Shown in pieces: positions 35,918-44,989 of a DNA stretch of 64,000 nucleotides. Source of the stretch: Rahnella aceris. Lineage in GTDB: Bacteria > Pseudomonadota > Gammaproteobacteria > Enterobacterales > Enterobacteriaceae. Location: NCBI RefSeq assembly GCF_011684115.1, contig NZ_JAADJV010000001.1, forward strand, positions 1 to 64,000, in the 5' to 3' direction. The position numbers and the translations under genes are program-made. The notes below the pieces were generated by a model. It did no database searches. It was given only the letters and a program-made list of their open reading frames with translations, and had not been told where the DNA came from. Numbering within the stretch: the first letter of the stretch is position 1; every line of letters starts with the position of its first letter.

Positions 35918-36709
35918 ATGAACATGAACAAACGGCTGTTGGCATGGGCAGGTGCGGCAATGCTGGTGCTTCAGGCATCCAGCGTAATGGCGGATCAGTT
36001 GCAGGATATTCAGAAACGTGGCGTGCTGCGTGTGGCTGTTCCTCAGGATTTCCCGCCGTTTGGTTCGGTGAGCAAGGATTTGCAGCCGGAAGGTTATGAC
36101 ATCGATATGGCGCATTATCTGGCCGATAAGATGAAACTTAAGTTGCAACTGGTGCCGGTCACCAGCGCCAACCGCGTGCCTTATCTGCAAACGGATAAAG
36201 TCGATCTGGTGATTTCAAGCCTGGGTAAAAACGCTGAGCGCGAAAAAGTCATCGACTTCAGCAACGCTTACGCACCGTTCTTCCTCGGCGTGTTTGGTGC
36301 CCAGGGTGACAAACTGTCCGACCTGAAAGAACTGTCCGGTAAAACCATCGGCGTGACCCGTGGCGCGGTGGAAGATCTGGCACTGACCGGCGTGGCACCG
36401 AAAGATGCCAAAATTCAGCGGTATGAAGACAACAACACCACGCTGTCTGCATACCTTTCCGGCCAGGTGGAATACATCGCTACCGGCAACCTGGTGGTCG
36501 CCGCGATTGCCCGCATGAACCCGGCCAAAGCACCGATTTCGAAAGTCATGCTGAAAGATTCACCATGCTACGTCGGTCTGCGTAAAGACGAACCCGCGCT
36601 GAAAGACAAAGTGAATGAACTGATCGCCGAAGGCATCAAAGACAAGACGCTGAATGCGCTGTCTGAAAAATGGATGAAGGCACCGCTGCCAGCGTCCATC
36701 GGCGCGTGA
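35918..36709 (+). CDS. ABC transporter periplasmic substrate-binding protein (family 3)
   Basis: The 263-residue protein has a signal peptide (cleavage near VMADQ at residue 25) and the bacterial extracellular solute-binding family 3 fold (RGVLRVAVPQDFPPFG, EGYDIDMAHYLA, DLVISSLGKNAEREKVIDFS). That family usually binds polar amino acids. Beside allantoate genes the ligand may be allantoate or another ureide (inference). It is the first gene of the sigma-54-type operon. Confidence 0.9.
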   Translation: MNMNKRLLAWAGAAMLVLQASSVMADQLQDIQKRGVLRVAVPQDFPPFGSVSKDLQPEGYDIDMAHYLADKMKLKLQLVPVTSANRVPYLQTDKVDLVISSLGKNAEREKVIDFSNAYAPFFLGVFGAQGDKLSDLKELSGKTIGVTRGAVEDLALTGVAPKDAKIQRYEDNNTTLSAYLSGQVEYIATGNLVVAAIARMNPAKAPISKVMLKDSPCYVGLRKDEPALKDKVNELIAEGIKDKTLNALSEKWMKAPLPASIGA

Positions 36710-36733
36710 TCAGAGGCCTGACGGAGATCTTTC

Positions 36734-37399
36734 ATGACCTATCAGCTTAACTTTAGCGCGCTATGGCCTTATATGCCGGAACTGCTGGCCGGTTTATGGA
36801 CCACCATTGAGCTGACGGTAATGGCAACGGTTGGCGGTGTCGCAATAGGGATTTGCGGCGCGGCCATCCGCTGCGGCAACCATAAAACCCTGCGTGCGGT
36901 CTGGGGCGTGTATGTCGAAGCCATCCGTAATACGCCGTTTGTGGTGCAGCTGTTTTTCATTGTCTTTGGCCTGCCAGCCATTGGCCTGAAAATGACTGCC
37001 GGTGAAGCGGCGCTGCTGGCGATGCTGATTAACCTCGGCGCCTACAGCACGGAGATTATCCGCGCCGGTATTCAGGTGACGCCGAAAGGTCAGTGGGAAG
37101 CCGGGCGCGTGCTGGGATTAACCCGCAGTCAGACGTTCCTGCGCATCGTGCTGCCGCCGTCGCTGAAACGCATTTATCCGTCGCTGGTCAGCCAGTGCAT
37201 TATCGTGATGCTCGGATCTTCCGTGGTATCGCAGGTGTCCTATGAAGAACTGACGTTTGCCGCGAACTTAATTCAGTCGCGCACCTTCCTCAGTTTTGAA
37301 GTGTATCTGGTCACCACGTTGTTTTATTTATTGCTGTCGGTTGCGATGCGTCAGTTGTTGCTGCTGGCCGGACGCCGTGTCTTTGGGAGTGAAAACTGA
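36734..37399 (+). CDS. ABC transporter permease 1, HisM/GlnP family
   Basis: The 221-residue inner membrane protein has the HEQRO-type permease signature (EAIRNTPFVVQLFF, EIIRAGIQVTPKGQWEAGRVLGL) containing the EAA loop. It has about five helices. It pairs with the next gene as a heterodimeric channel. Confidence 0.9.
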   Translation: MTYQLNFSALWPYMPELLAGLWTTIELTVMATVGGVAIGICGAAIRCGNHKTLRAVWGVYVEAIRNTPFVVQLFFIVFGLPAIGLKMTAGEAALLAMLINLGAYSTEIIRAGIQVTPKGQWEAGRVLGLTRSQTFLRIVLPPSLKRIYPSLVSQCIIVMLGSSVVSQVSYEELTFAANLIQSRTFLSFEVYLVTTLFYLLLSVAMRQLLLLAGRRVFGSEN

Positions 37400-38052
37400 T
37401 GATGACCTTCACCGACTGGGACATTGTGCGCAATCTCCTGCTGGCGGCGCGCTGGACGTTATTGTTGTCGCTGACCGCTTTTATCGGCGGCACGCTGGTG
37501 ACGTTGCCGTTGCTGTTACTGCGTCTCACCAAACGCCGCTGGCCGACACGATTTGTGCGTTTATATTCCGAACTGTTTCAGGGCACGCCGCTGCTGATGC
37601 AGCTGTTCCTGGCCTTCTTCGGGCTTGGCCTGTTTGGGATCAATGTCAGCCCGTGGACCGCCGCCGCGCTGGCGCTGACGCTGTATACCAGCGCTTATCT
37701 GGTGGATATCTGGAGCGGCAGTATTGCCGCATTACCGAAAGGCCAGTGGGAAGCGTCGCGCTGTCTCGGCCTGAATTTCGGCCAGACGTTATGGCGGGTG
37801 ATCACCCCGCAGGCGCTGCGCATTGCTATCGCGCCGACCGTCGGGTTTTCCGTGCAGGTGGTGAAGGGGACCGCGCTGGCCTCGATTATCGGTTTTGTCG
37901 AACTGACCAAAGCCGGAACGATGCTGAACAACGTGACGTATGAGCCGTTCAAAGTGTTTGGATTAGTGGCGCTGGGCTACTTCCTGATGTGCTATCCGCT
38001 GTCCCGTTACAGCCAGCATTTAGAAAAATCATTGCGTGGAGAGAAACAGTAA
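37399..38052 (+). CDS. ABC transporter permease 2, HisM/GlnP family
   Basis: The 217-residue permease has ELFQGTPLLMQLFLAFFG and the EAA motif AALPKGQWEASRCLGL. The ATG at 37399 overlaps the previous stop by one base; 37402 is also possible. It is translationally coupled to the ATPase gene (TAATG). Confidence 0.9.
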   Translation: MMTFTDWDIVRNLLLAARWTLLLSLTAFIGGTLVTLPLLLLRLTKRRWPTRFVRLYSELFQGTPLLMQLFLAFFGLGLFGINVSPWTAAALALTLYTSAYLVDIWSGSIAALPKGQWEASRCLGLNFGQTLWRVITPQALRIAIAPTVGFSVQVVKGTALASIIGFVELTKAGTMLNNVTYEPFKVFGLVALGYFLMCYPLSRYSQHLEKSLRGEKQ

Positions 38053-38804
38053 TGCCACTGATCACCATCAACCAGGTTCAGAAATTTTACGGTCAGAACC
38101 ACGTACTGAAAGGCGTGGATCTGGATATTGACAGCGGCGAAGTGATTTCGATCATCGGCCGCAGCGGTTCAGGCAAAAGTACGCTGTTGCGCTGCATGAA
38201 CGGGCTGGAAGGCTATCAGGAAGGCAGCATCAAACTCGGCGGGATGACCATTACCGACCGCGATTCTCAGGCGCGTGACATCAGCCGTTCCGTGGGCATG
38301 GTGTTCCAGAGTTTCAATCTTTTCCCGCACATGACCGCGCTGGAAAACGTCATGCTGGCGCCACGCCGCGTGCTGAAAAAGTCCGCTGCCGAATGCCGTG
38401 AACTGGCCGCGCAGATGCTGGCGAAAGTCGGTCTGGCGGATCGCATGGATTATTACCCGTCGAATCTTTCCGGCGGCCAGCAGCAACGCGTGGCGATTGC
38501 CCGTGCGCTGGCCATGAACCCGAAAGTGCTGCTGTGTGATGAAATCACCTCGGCGCTGGATCCGGAACTGGTCGGCGAAGTATTGAAAGTGCTCGAGCAA
38601 CTGGCGAAAGAAGGCATGACGCTGGTGCTGGTGACACACGAAATGAATTTTGCCCGCGAAGTGGGCGACCGCGTGGTGTTTATGCATCAGGGCACCGTGT
38701 GGGAACAGGGCGAAAGCCGGGCGCTGTTTGCCAACCCGCAAACGCCGGAGTTAAAACAATTTATAGCATCCGTACGCGGCCTTACTGAGGCTGCCGCAAG
38801 CTAA
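38052..38804 (+). CDS. ABC transporter ATP-binding protein, polar amino acid type
   Basis: The 250-residue ATPase has Walker [11 protein letters not shown]-loop [11 protein letters not shown], signature [15 protein letters not shown], Walker B VLLCDEI and switch His in LVTHEM. It is of the GlnQ/HisP class. The ATG at 38052 follows from the stop overlap, and the upstream in-frame start at 37989 lies inside the permease and is rejected. Confidence 0.94.
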   Translation: MPLITINQVQKFYGQNHVLKGVDLDIDSGEVISIIGRSGSGKSTLLRCMNGLEGYQEGSIKLGGMTITDRDSQARDISRSVGMVFQSFNLFPHMTALENVMLAPRRVLKKSAAECRELAAQMLAKVGLADRMDYYPSNLSGGQQQRVAIARALAMNPKVLLCDEITSALDPELVGEVLKVLEQLAKEGMTLVLVTHEMNFAREVGDRVVFMHQGTVWEQGESRALFANPQTPELKQFIASVRGLTEAAAS

Positions 38805-38822
38805 CATCGTAAAGGATTAACT

Positions 38823-40061
38823 ATGTCAGATTTCATCTCTCCCGGACAAATCAACCCGCCAACCCGTCTGCTGATGGGGCCGGGACCCATCAATGCCGAT
38901 CCGCGCGTATTGCGGGCGATGGCGAGTCAACTGGTCGGGCAATATGATCCGGTGATGACCGGCTACATGAACGAAGTGATGGCGCTGTACCGCGCCTTGT
39001 ACAAAACCGACAATCAGTGGACGTTCCTGATCGACGGCACCTCGCGCGCCGGTATCGAAGCCGTGCTGCTTTCCGGTATCCGTCCGGGCGACAAAGTGCT
39101 GGTGCCGGTGTTTGGTCGTTTCGGTCATCTGCTGTGCGAAATTGCCCGTCGCTGTCGTGCGGAAGTTCATACCCTCGAAGTGCCGTGGGGCGAAGTGTTT
39201 GATCCGCAGCAAATCGAAGATGCGATTAAATCCGTTAAACCGCGCTGGTTGCTGACCGTGCAGGGCGATACCTCCACCACCATGTTGCAGCCGCTGGAGC
39301 AACTGGGTGAAATCTGCCGCCGTCACGGTGTGCTGTTCTACTCCGATGCCACGGCGTCCTTTGGCGGTAACCCGCTGGAAACCGACGCTTGGGGTTTAGA
39401 CGCCGTATCTGCCGGTTTGCAAAAATGCCTCGGCGGTCCGTCAGGCAGCTCGCCAGTGACCATCAGCCCGCGCTTTGAAGAACAAATCCGTCGCCGTAAA
39501 TGTGTCGAGCAAGGTATCCGTACCGCCGACCATGCCGACGGCGACGACGAGATGATCTACTCCAACTATTTCGATCTGGGGATGATCATGGATTACTGGG
39601 GGCCGGAGCGTCTTAACCACCATACTGAAGCCACCAGCATGCTGTTTGCGGCGCGTGAATGCGCGCGCATCATTCTGGAAGAAGGGCTGGATACCGGCAT
39701 CGCCCGTCATAAATTACACGGCGGCGCATTGCTGGCAGGCATTCAGGGCATGGGGCTGGAAGTGTTCGGCGACCTGAATAACCGCATGAGCAACGTGCTC
39801 GGCGTAGTCATTCCACCGGGCATCCACGGCGAACAGGTTCGCCAGATGATGCTTAATGATTTCAGCATTGAAATCGGCACCTCATTTGGTCCGCTGGCCG
39901 GGAAAATCTGGCGTATCGGCACCATGGGTTACAACGCGCGTAAAGACTGCGTGTTGCAAACGCTGGTGGCGCTTGAAGCGGTGCTCAACCGTCTCGGCTT
40001 TGCATCGAAATACGGCGCAGGGGCGCAGGGTGCCTGGGATCATTACGCGGGAGGTCAGTAA
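38823..40061 (+). CDS. hpxJ: Ureidoglycine-glyoxylate aminotransferase
   Basis: The 412-residue class V PLP aminotransferase of the AGXT/PucG type has PLP Lys in SAGLQKCLGGPSG and the N-terminal LLMGPGPINADPRVL. It transfers the amino group of ureidoglycine to glyoxylate, giving oxalurate and glycine. That product feeds the hpxWXYZ branch, which explains why both sets share an island. Confidence 0.9.
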   Translation: MSDFISPGQINPPTRLLMGPGPINADPRVLRAMASQLVGQYDPVMTGYMNEVMALYRALYKTDNQWTFLIDGTSRAGIEAVLLSGIRPGDKVLVPVFGRFGHLLCEIARRCRAEVHTLEVPWGEVFDPQQIEDAIKSVKPRWLLTVQGDTSTTMLQPLEQLGEICRRHGVLFYSDATASFGGNPLETDAWGLDAVSAGLQKCLGGPSGSSPVTISPRFEEQIRRRKCVEQGIRTADHADGDDEMIYSNYFDLGMIMDYWGPERLNHHTEATSMLFAARECARIILEEGLDTGIARHKLHGGALLAGIQGMGLEVFGDLNNRMSNVLGVVIPPGIHGEQVRQMMLNDFSIEIGTSFGPLAGKIWRIGTMGYNARKDCVLQTLVALEAVLNRLGFASKYGAGAQGAWDHYAGGQ

Positions 40062-41335
40062 TGGCTGAAGCTTTTACGCTGGCTGCGGTTTCAGAAAGCG
40101 CAAAGCTTGCCGCTGAACGGGTGATGGCGCGTTGCGACGCACTCGCCGCCATCAGCGAAACGCCGGGGCAACTGACCCGCGTCTATCTCTCGCCGGAACA
40201 TTTGCAGGCTAACCGACAGGTGGGCGAGTGGATGACTGCCGCCGGGATGCGTGTCTGGCAGGACAGCGTCGGCAATATCTGCGGGCGCTATGACGGGCTG
40301 GATGCGACAGCACCGGCCATTTTGCTGGGATCACATCTCGACAGCGTGCGTAATGCCGGGCGTTACGACGGCCCGCTGGGCGTGCTGACCGCGCTGGAGG
40401 TGGTGGCGCATTTGCATCAGAACGGCATTCGTTTGCCGATGGCGGTGGAAATTGTCGGGTTCTGCGATGAGGAAGGCACACGTTTTGGCATCACGCTGCT
40501 CGGCAGTCGTGGACTGACCGGTACCTGGCCCGCGGACTGGCTGGAACGTCAGGACGCGCAGGGGATTTCGGTCGCCCAGGCGATGCGTGATGTCGGGCTG
40601 GATCCGCTGAGAATCGGCGCATCACAGCGTGCGGTCAGCGACTTTTGCGCTTACCTGGAATTGCACATCGAGCAGGGGCCGTGCCTGCAAACGGCGGATG
40701 TGCCGCTCGGCGTGGTCACGGCGATTAACGGCGCGCGTCGCCTGAATTGTGAATTTACCGGTCACGCCGGTCATGCCGGTACCGTGCCGATGGGGCAGCG
40801 TCAGGACGCGCTGACTGCCGCCGCCGAATGGACGCTGGCCATTGAAAGTATCACCACCGCCACCGGCCGCAATCTGGTGGCGACAGTGGGCACGCTGGAA
40901 TGCCTGCCGGGTGCGGTGAATGTCATTCCGGGACAGGTGAAATTGTCGCTGGATGTACGCGGACCGCGTGATGATGATTTATCGGCACTGCTGGAAACGC
41001 TGCTGGCGAAGGGCCGCGATATTGCTGCACGTCGCGGGCTGACGTTTGCCGCCGAACAGTTTTATGGCATCAGCGCGACTGAATGTAACGACGGTTTACA
41101 GCATCGTCTCAGCCAGAGTGTTTTGCATTTACAGGGGCAGGCGATGTCGCTGCCAAGCGGCGCAGGGCACGACGCGATTGCTATCGCTGAATGCTGGCCG
41201 GTCGGCATGTTGTTTGTGCGCTGCAAGGACGGCATCAGCCATCATCCTGATGAATCGGTCACCACCGGCGACGTGGCTTACGCGGTGCAGGCGTATATCA
41301 ATACGGTGCTGAGCTTTGCTGAGGGACATTTATGA
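40061..41335 (+). CDS. hpxK: Allantoate amidohydrolase
   Basis: The 424-residue M20-family metal amidase has metal motifs GSHLDSVRNAGRYDGPLG, CDEEGTRFG and the dimer-domain ELHIEQGP. It hydrolyses allantoate to ureidoglycine, CO2 and ammonia, the AllC reaction. It is coupled to hpxJ (TAATG) and hpxQ (ATGA). Confidence 0.92.
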   Translation: MAEAFTLAAVSESAKLAAERVMARCDALAAISETPGQLTRVYLSPEHLQANRQVGEWMTAAGMRVWQDSVGNICGRYDGLDATAPAILLGSHLDSVRNAGRYDGPLGVLTALEVVAHLHQNGIRLPMAVEIVGFCDEEGTRFGITLLGSRGLTGTWPADWLERQDAQGISVAQAMRDVGLDPLRIGASQRAVSDFCAYLELHIEQGPCLQTADVPLGVVTAINGARRLNCEFTGHAGHAGTVPMGQRQDALTAAAEWTLAIESITTATGRNLVATVGTLECLPGAVNVIPGQVKLSLDVRGPRDDDLSALLETLLAKGRDIAARRGLTFAAEQFYGISATECNDGLQHRLSQSVLHLQGQAMSLPSGAGHDAIAIAECWPVGMLFVRCKDGISHHPDESVTTGDVAYAVQAYINTVLSFAEGHL

Positions 41336-41826
41336 CCTTTGAAGAATTCAACGCATTATCCGAATTCGAAGCCGTTGCGTTGTTACGCCCGCTGGTGAAT
41401 ATCCCGTCGTGGGCGAAAACCGTCAGCGATGCGCGGCCTTATGCTTCTGTGCAAGACGTATTGCACAGCGCCGGAGCGGCCTGCGAAAACTGGCAACCGG
41501 AAGATATTACTCAGGCGCTGTCGGCGCACCCGCGTATCGGTGAACGCGCCGCCGGTGCCACTAAAGAAGCGCAGCTTTCCCGTGGCGAACAGGCGACGCT
41601 CAATATCAGCCAGCAGGCAGTGATTGATGCACTGCACGAGGGGAATCTGCGTTATGAACAGCGTTTCGGGCGGGTGTTTCTGATCCGCGCTAAAGGGCGC
41701 AGTTCAGGGGAGATCCTTGATAATCTGCAACGGCGGCTACAGAATTCGCCGGAGGCTGAAGATCAGGAAACGGCGCAACAACTCAAAGAAATTACCCTGC
41801 TGCGTTTAAAGGAGATATTTCAATAA
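41332..41826 (+). CDS. hpxQ: OHCU decarboxylase
   Basis: The 164-residue all-helical protein has the family signature SAHPRIGERAAGATKEAQLSRGEQA with the catalytic His. It decarboxylates 2-oxo-4-hydroxy-4-carboxy-5-ureidoimidazoline to S-allantoin. It belongs to the upper pathway, here co-transcribed with lower-pathway genes. Confidence 0.93.
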   Translation: MTFEEFNALSEFEAVALLRPLVNIPSWAKTVSDARPYASVQDVLHSAGAACENWQPEDITQALSAHPRIGERAAGATKEAQLSRGEQATLNISQQAVIDALHEGNLRYEQRFGRVFLIRAKGRSSGEILDNLQRRLQNSPEAEDQETAQQLKEITLLRLKEIFQ

Positions 41827-42161
41827 TGACCCGCATCACTACCCATATTCTCGATACGTCTTTAGGGCAGCCCGCGGCGAATGTGCGCGTCTGGCTGGAA
41901 TGTATTGAAGGGCAGAACGTCACGATCATCAGTGAAATCCAAACCGATGCCGATGGCCGCGCCGCAAAATTAACTCCGGAACCGGTCACCTCCGGGCATT
42001 ACCGGTTGTGTGCGGATATCGGCGCGTATTTCACCGCCACCGGTCGTGAGACGCTGTATCACTCGGCGATCATTGATGTGGTGATCGACGGTGATCAGGA
42101 TCATTACCATCTGCCGCTGCTGATCAGTCCGTATTCTTATTCAACGTATCGCGGCAGTTAG
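41826..42161 (+). CDS. hpxT: 5-hydroxyisourate hydrolase (transthyretin-like)
   Basis: The 111-residue protein starts THILDTSLGQPA and ends with the diagnostic YRGS tetrapeptide. It hydrolyses 5-hydroxyisourate to OHCU, the HpxQ substrate. It has no signal peptide, so the enzyme is cytoplasmic, unlike periplasmic HiuH of E. coli. It ends the operon 13 bases from the converging next gene. Confidence 0.95.
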   Translation: MTRITTHILDTSLGQPAANVRVWLECIEGQNVTIISEIQTDADGRAAKLTPEPVTSGHYRLCADIGAYFTATGRETLYHSAIIDVVIDGDQDHYHLPLLISPYSYSTYRGS

Positions 42162-42174
42162 ATCTTTCTGGCAG

Positions 42175-43443
42175 TCAGCCCATCAGCAGGTGCGGATGTT
42201 TAAGCCGCACGCTTTGGGTCAGCGCGGCGTGGCTGACATCGCGGTCACGGTTGCCCTGACGGACCTGTTGCAGGAACGCCATCAGCAGCGGATTTGGCCG
42301 CTCGCGGCGTGACATCAGCTCCGGCTGCCCCTGCACACCCATAAAGAACGGATGATTGTTCAGCTCAATTGCCTGCGCCTGTTCGCCACTTTCGTCATAC
42401 CCTGAAACGATCAGCCCGGCGTTTTCCAGCTCAGCCAGCAAATGCGGATTCAGATAGCGGCGCTGGTTGTAGCGCAGCATAAATTCATCCCCCGTTTTAT
42501 TGGCCAGCAGGCTGCCGTTGCGGGTAATGACCGGATGATTCCCCACACGCGGCTGCACGTGCTCGGCCAGCGGCAACGCGGTTTGCAGGCTGCCGAGCGT
42601 CGACGGCCCGTGCATCACCACGCGTTCCTGCCCGAGCACTTTCTGCCCCAGCGCAGTGATCATCTGATGCATACCCTGATTAATCCCTAATACCGGCGTC
42701 TGGTTTTCCAGAGCCCAGGTGGCGGTCGCCAGTTGTCCGGCCTGCGTGTCGCTGCGGGTGAGTGTCGCGCCCGGCAACATAATGCCGTCAACCTCAAACA
42801 GCGTGCAATCAAGCTGGCTGCCCAGTAACGTCGATGGCACATAGATCACATCAATGTTCATTGCCAGTGCATCGGCGGCGTCTCCCAGTGCAGCCAGCAT
42901 CGCCGGATAACTGTCACGCTGCTCGGTAAAATCCCCGACCAGTGCCACGCGCAGGGTTTTTCCTGCCCGCATGACCGGTTGTGAAACCGGGCCTAATGCC
43001 CAGCGGCCAAAGGCATCACGCCCCCAGCCGTTGCTGCGAATTTTGCCGGTGATGCCGTCTTCCAGCTGGAATTTATCCTGATTACGCACCACGGTTAATG
43101 ATTCAATTTCAATACCCTGTTCCGCGATTTGCACTGCCAGTTCTGCGGATAACGGTTCACGCAACGGTACGACGATATCTTCTTTAAGTGCCCGATAAAT
43201 CAGGGATTCAACACCGGATTCTTCACCCGCACCGCGCCCGGTCAGGCGCTCAAGCCACAGCAGTCCGCTGGTCAGTGCATGCCCTTGCGCCGTCACGTGC
43301 TGGCGGGCATTCGGGTAACGTTGCGCATAATGGCTGACGGGAAAGTGACACAGCGGCAAAGCGCGTAGCTCAGCAAGTATCGCTGCCATCGCGCCGTACA
43401 ACGCAGGTTCGGGCGTGGAGTGGGCAATAAAGGTGATAGTCAT
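42175..43443 (-). CDS. CTP synthase-like glutamine amidotransferase homologue lacking catalytic Cys and His
   Basis: In this 422-residue protein, residues about 165-395 resemble the C-terminal glutaminase domain of CTP synthase: PVLGINQGM aligns with YLGICLGM, RYNQRRYLNPHLLAELENAGL with the HRYEVN region, and GVQGQPELMSRRERPNPLL with the QFHPEFTS region. The nucleophile Cys is Asn255 and the His is Gln373, while Glu375 remains, so glutaminase activity is not expected. The N-terminal 160 residues are unrecognised. ATG 43443 follows AGAGGA, and an upstream in-frame ATG (43572) is rejected. It lies convergent to hpxT. Its function is unknown. Confidence 0.8.
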   Translation of the reverse strand: MTITFIAHSTPEPALYGAMAAILAELRALPLCHFPVSHYAQRYPNARQHVTAQGHALTSGLLWLERLTGRGAGEESGVESLIYRALKEDIVVPLREPLSAELAVQIAEQGIEIESLTVVRNQDKFQLEDGITGKIRSNGWGRDAFGRWALGPVSQPVMRAGKTLRVALVGDFTEQRDSYPAMLAALGDAADALAMNIDVIYVPSTLLGSQLDCTLFEVDGIMLPGATLTRSDTQAGQLATATWALENQTPVLGINQGMHQMITALGQKVLGQERVVMHGPSTLGSLQTALPLAEHVQPRVGNHPVITRNGSLLANKTGDEFMLRYNQRRYLNPHLLAELENAGLIVSGYDESGEQAQAIELNNHPFFMGVQGQPELMSRRERPNPLLMAFLQQVRQGNRDRDVSHAALTQSVRLKHPHLLMG

Positions 43444-43656
43444 CAGTGATCCTCTGTCAGATGTTTTTGCGGGGGTATTGAATGCAAGAAGTGATCCACA
43501 CCGGGATGTTTTTACATGCGCTGACAAAAAGACAGGGGCAGCTCGCAAAGCGGATTTTTCGTCACACTTCATTGCTATAAAACGGCGCGCTGTTCAGACC
43601 ATAACGCGCTAAGGTAGCGCCAGTTGTTCTAACCCATCATTCATTAAGGAAGCATC

Positions 43657-44163
43657 ATGTCAGCATCGCTTTATGGCAGTACGGCGGCACAATTTGTTCG
43701 TGGTTTACAAAATCTTTCAGCCTTGCTGGAAAAAGGCGCGGCATGGGCAAAGGAAAACGGAAAATCAGAAGAAGAAGTCCTGAATACCCGTCTGGCAGAA
43801 GATATGTATCCACTGGCGCGACAGGTGCAAATCACCAGTGATATGTCAAAAGGCGCAATTGCCCGTCTGGCCGGTATCGCCGCGCCTGCAATGGAAGACA
43901 GTGAAGTGACATTCGCCCAGTTGCAGGAGCGCATCGCCAAAACGCTGCGTTTTATCGAAAGTGTGGATGTACAACAACTGGAAGGCGATGAATCCCGTGA
44001 GATCGTGGTGAAAGGCAGAAATCGTGAAATGAAATTTACTGCGCACAGCTATGTTACCGTGTTTGCCGTGCCGAACTTCTATTTCCACATCACCACCGCC
44101 TACAATATTCTGCGCCATCTGGGCGTGAACATCGGTAAAATGGACTTTATTGGTGGGAACTAA
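43657..44163 (+). CDS. DUF1993 family protein
   Basis: The 168-residue protein has the DUF1993 patterns (LAEDMYPLARQVQITSDMSKGA and FYFHITTAYNILRHLGVNIGKMDF), a DinB-like helical bundle. No enzyme motif is certain. It is a single gene with AAGGAAGC ribosome binding site and its own terminator, between the hpx island and methionine salvage genes. Confidence 0.85.
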   Translation: MSASLYGSTAAQFVRGLQNLSALLEKGAAWAKENGKSEEEVLNTRLAEDMYPLARQVQITSDMSKGAIARLAGIAAPAMEDSEVTFAQLQERIAKTLRFIESVDVQQLEGDESREIVVKGRNREMKFTAHSYVTVFAVPNFYFHITTAYNILRHLGVNIGKMDFIGGN

Positions 44164-44184
44164 ACAGACAGGCAGGAATTAAAC

Positions 44185-44217
44185 ATGCCCCGGCTGAAAA
44201 GTCCGGGGCATTTTTTT
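44185..44217 (+). terminator. Rho-independent terminator of the DUF1993 gene
   Basis: ATGCCCCGG pairs with CCGGGGCAT around a nine-base loop, followed by seven T. The T run overlaps the stop of the converging yafV gene. Confidence 0.92.
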
Positions 44218-44989
44218 AGTCATGTAACAAATAGGTATCGGCATCGCGCCAGGCGGGGAAGGTTTCGCGGTAATCCTGTAACGCTTCCAGCGACAACTCT
44301 GCGTCGATAATCATCGCCGAACCCGGCTCAGCACGCGCCAGCTCTTCCCCCTGCGGATTAATAATCAGGCTGTCACCGCTGTAGTAGTGGCCGTTGTCAT
44401 CGGTGCCGACGCGGTTGCATCCGGCGACATAAGCCTGATTTTCAATCGCCCGGGCGGCGAGCAGCGTCTGCCAGTGGCGGCTGCGTGGGGCAGGCCAGTT
44501 GGCGACGTAAAGCGCCAGGTCATAATCCTGCCGGTTGCGTGAATACACCGGAAAACGCAGGTCATAGCAGACTTGCGGCAGAATACGCCAGCCTCGCCAT
44601 TCCACGATTTCACGACGTTTACCCGCTACATAATAATTGTGTTCACCGGCCATGCGGAACAGGTGACGTTTATCGTAAAAATGCACCTTGCCCTGCGGTT
44701 CAACCAGCAGGAAACGGTTCACGGCGCCTTCCGTAGTGCTTAACGCCACACTGCCGCCAATCATCGCCCCGAGTTGTTTCGCCCACTGTTGCAGCCATTG
44801 CACGACACGCGATTCAGGCAGCGCACTGCCCGGTGCCTGCATGGCGAAACCGGTGGTAAACATTTCAGGAAGAACAATCAGGTCGCGGCCGGTCAGCGCA
44901 CTGAGCAGGCCGTCGAAATGTGCGAGGTTCGCCTCGCCATCCAGCCACACCAGCGGCTGTTGCAATACGGACAGTTTTAAAGTTGACAC
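44216..44989 (-). CDS. yafV: Omega-amidase YafV (nitrilase family)
   Basis: The 257-residue nitrilase-superfamily protein has Glu42 (LPEMF), Lys107 (FYDKRHL) and Cys141 (VCYDLRFP). It hydrolyses alpha-ketoglutaramate and similar omega-amides made when glutamine is the amino donor in transamination. GTG 44989 gives the E. coli-like N terminus. It overlaps the end of mtnE by 13 bases, so the two are co-translated, and it supports methionine salvage by removing the glutamine-derived product. Confidence 0.9.
   Translation of the reverse strand: MSTLKLSVLQQPLVWLDGEANLAHFDGLLSALTGRDLIVLPEMFTTGFAMQAPGSALPESRVVQWLQQWAKQLGAMIGGSVALSTTEGAVNRFLLVEPQGKVHFYDKRHLFRMAGEHNYYVAGKRREIVEWRGWRILPQVCYDLRFPVYSRNRQDYDLALYVANWPAPRSRHWQTLLAARAIENQAYVAGCNRVGTDDNGHYYSGDSLIINPQGEELARAEPGSAMIIDAELSLEALQDYRETFPAWRDADTYLLHD

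Noticed and set aside
26146..43656. Duplicated tRNA-Asp 3' end as the far attachment site of an integrated island
   Set aside because: No copy of GGTTCGAGCCCCGT or the tRNA end was seen in the gaps around 42162-43656 or at 15150-15262.
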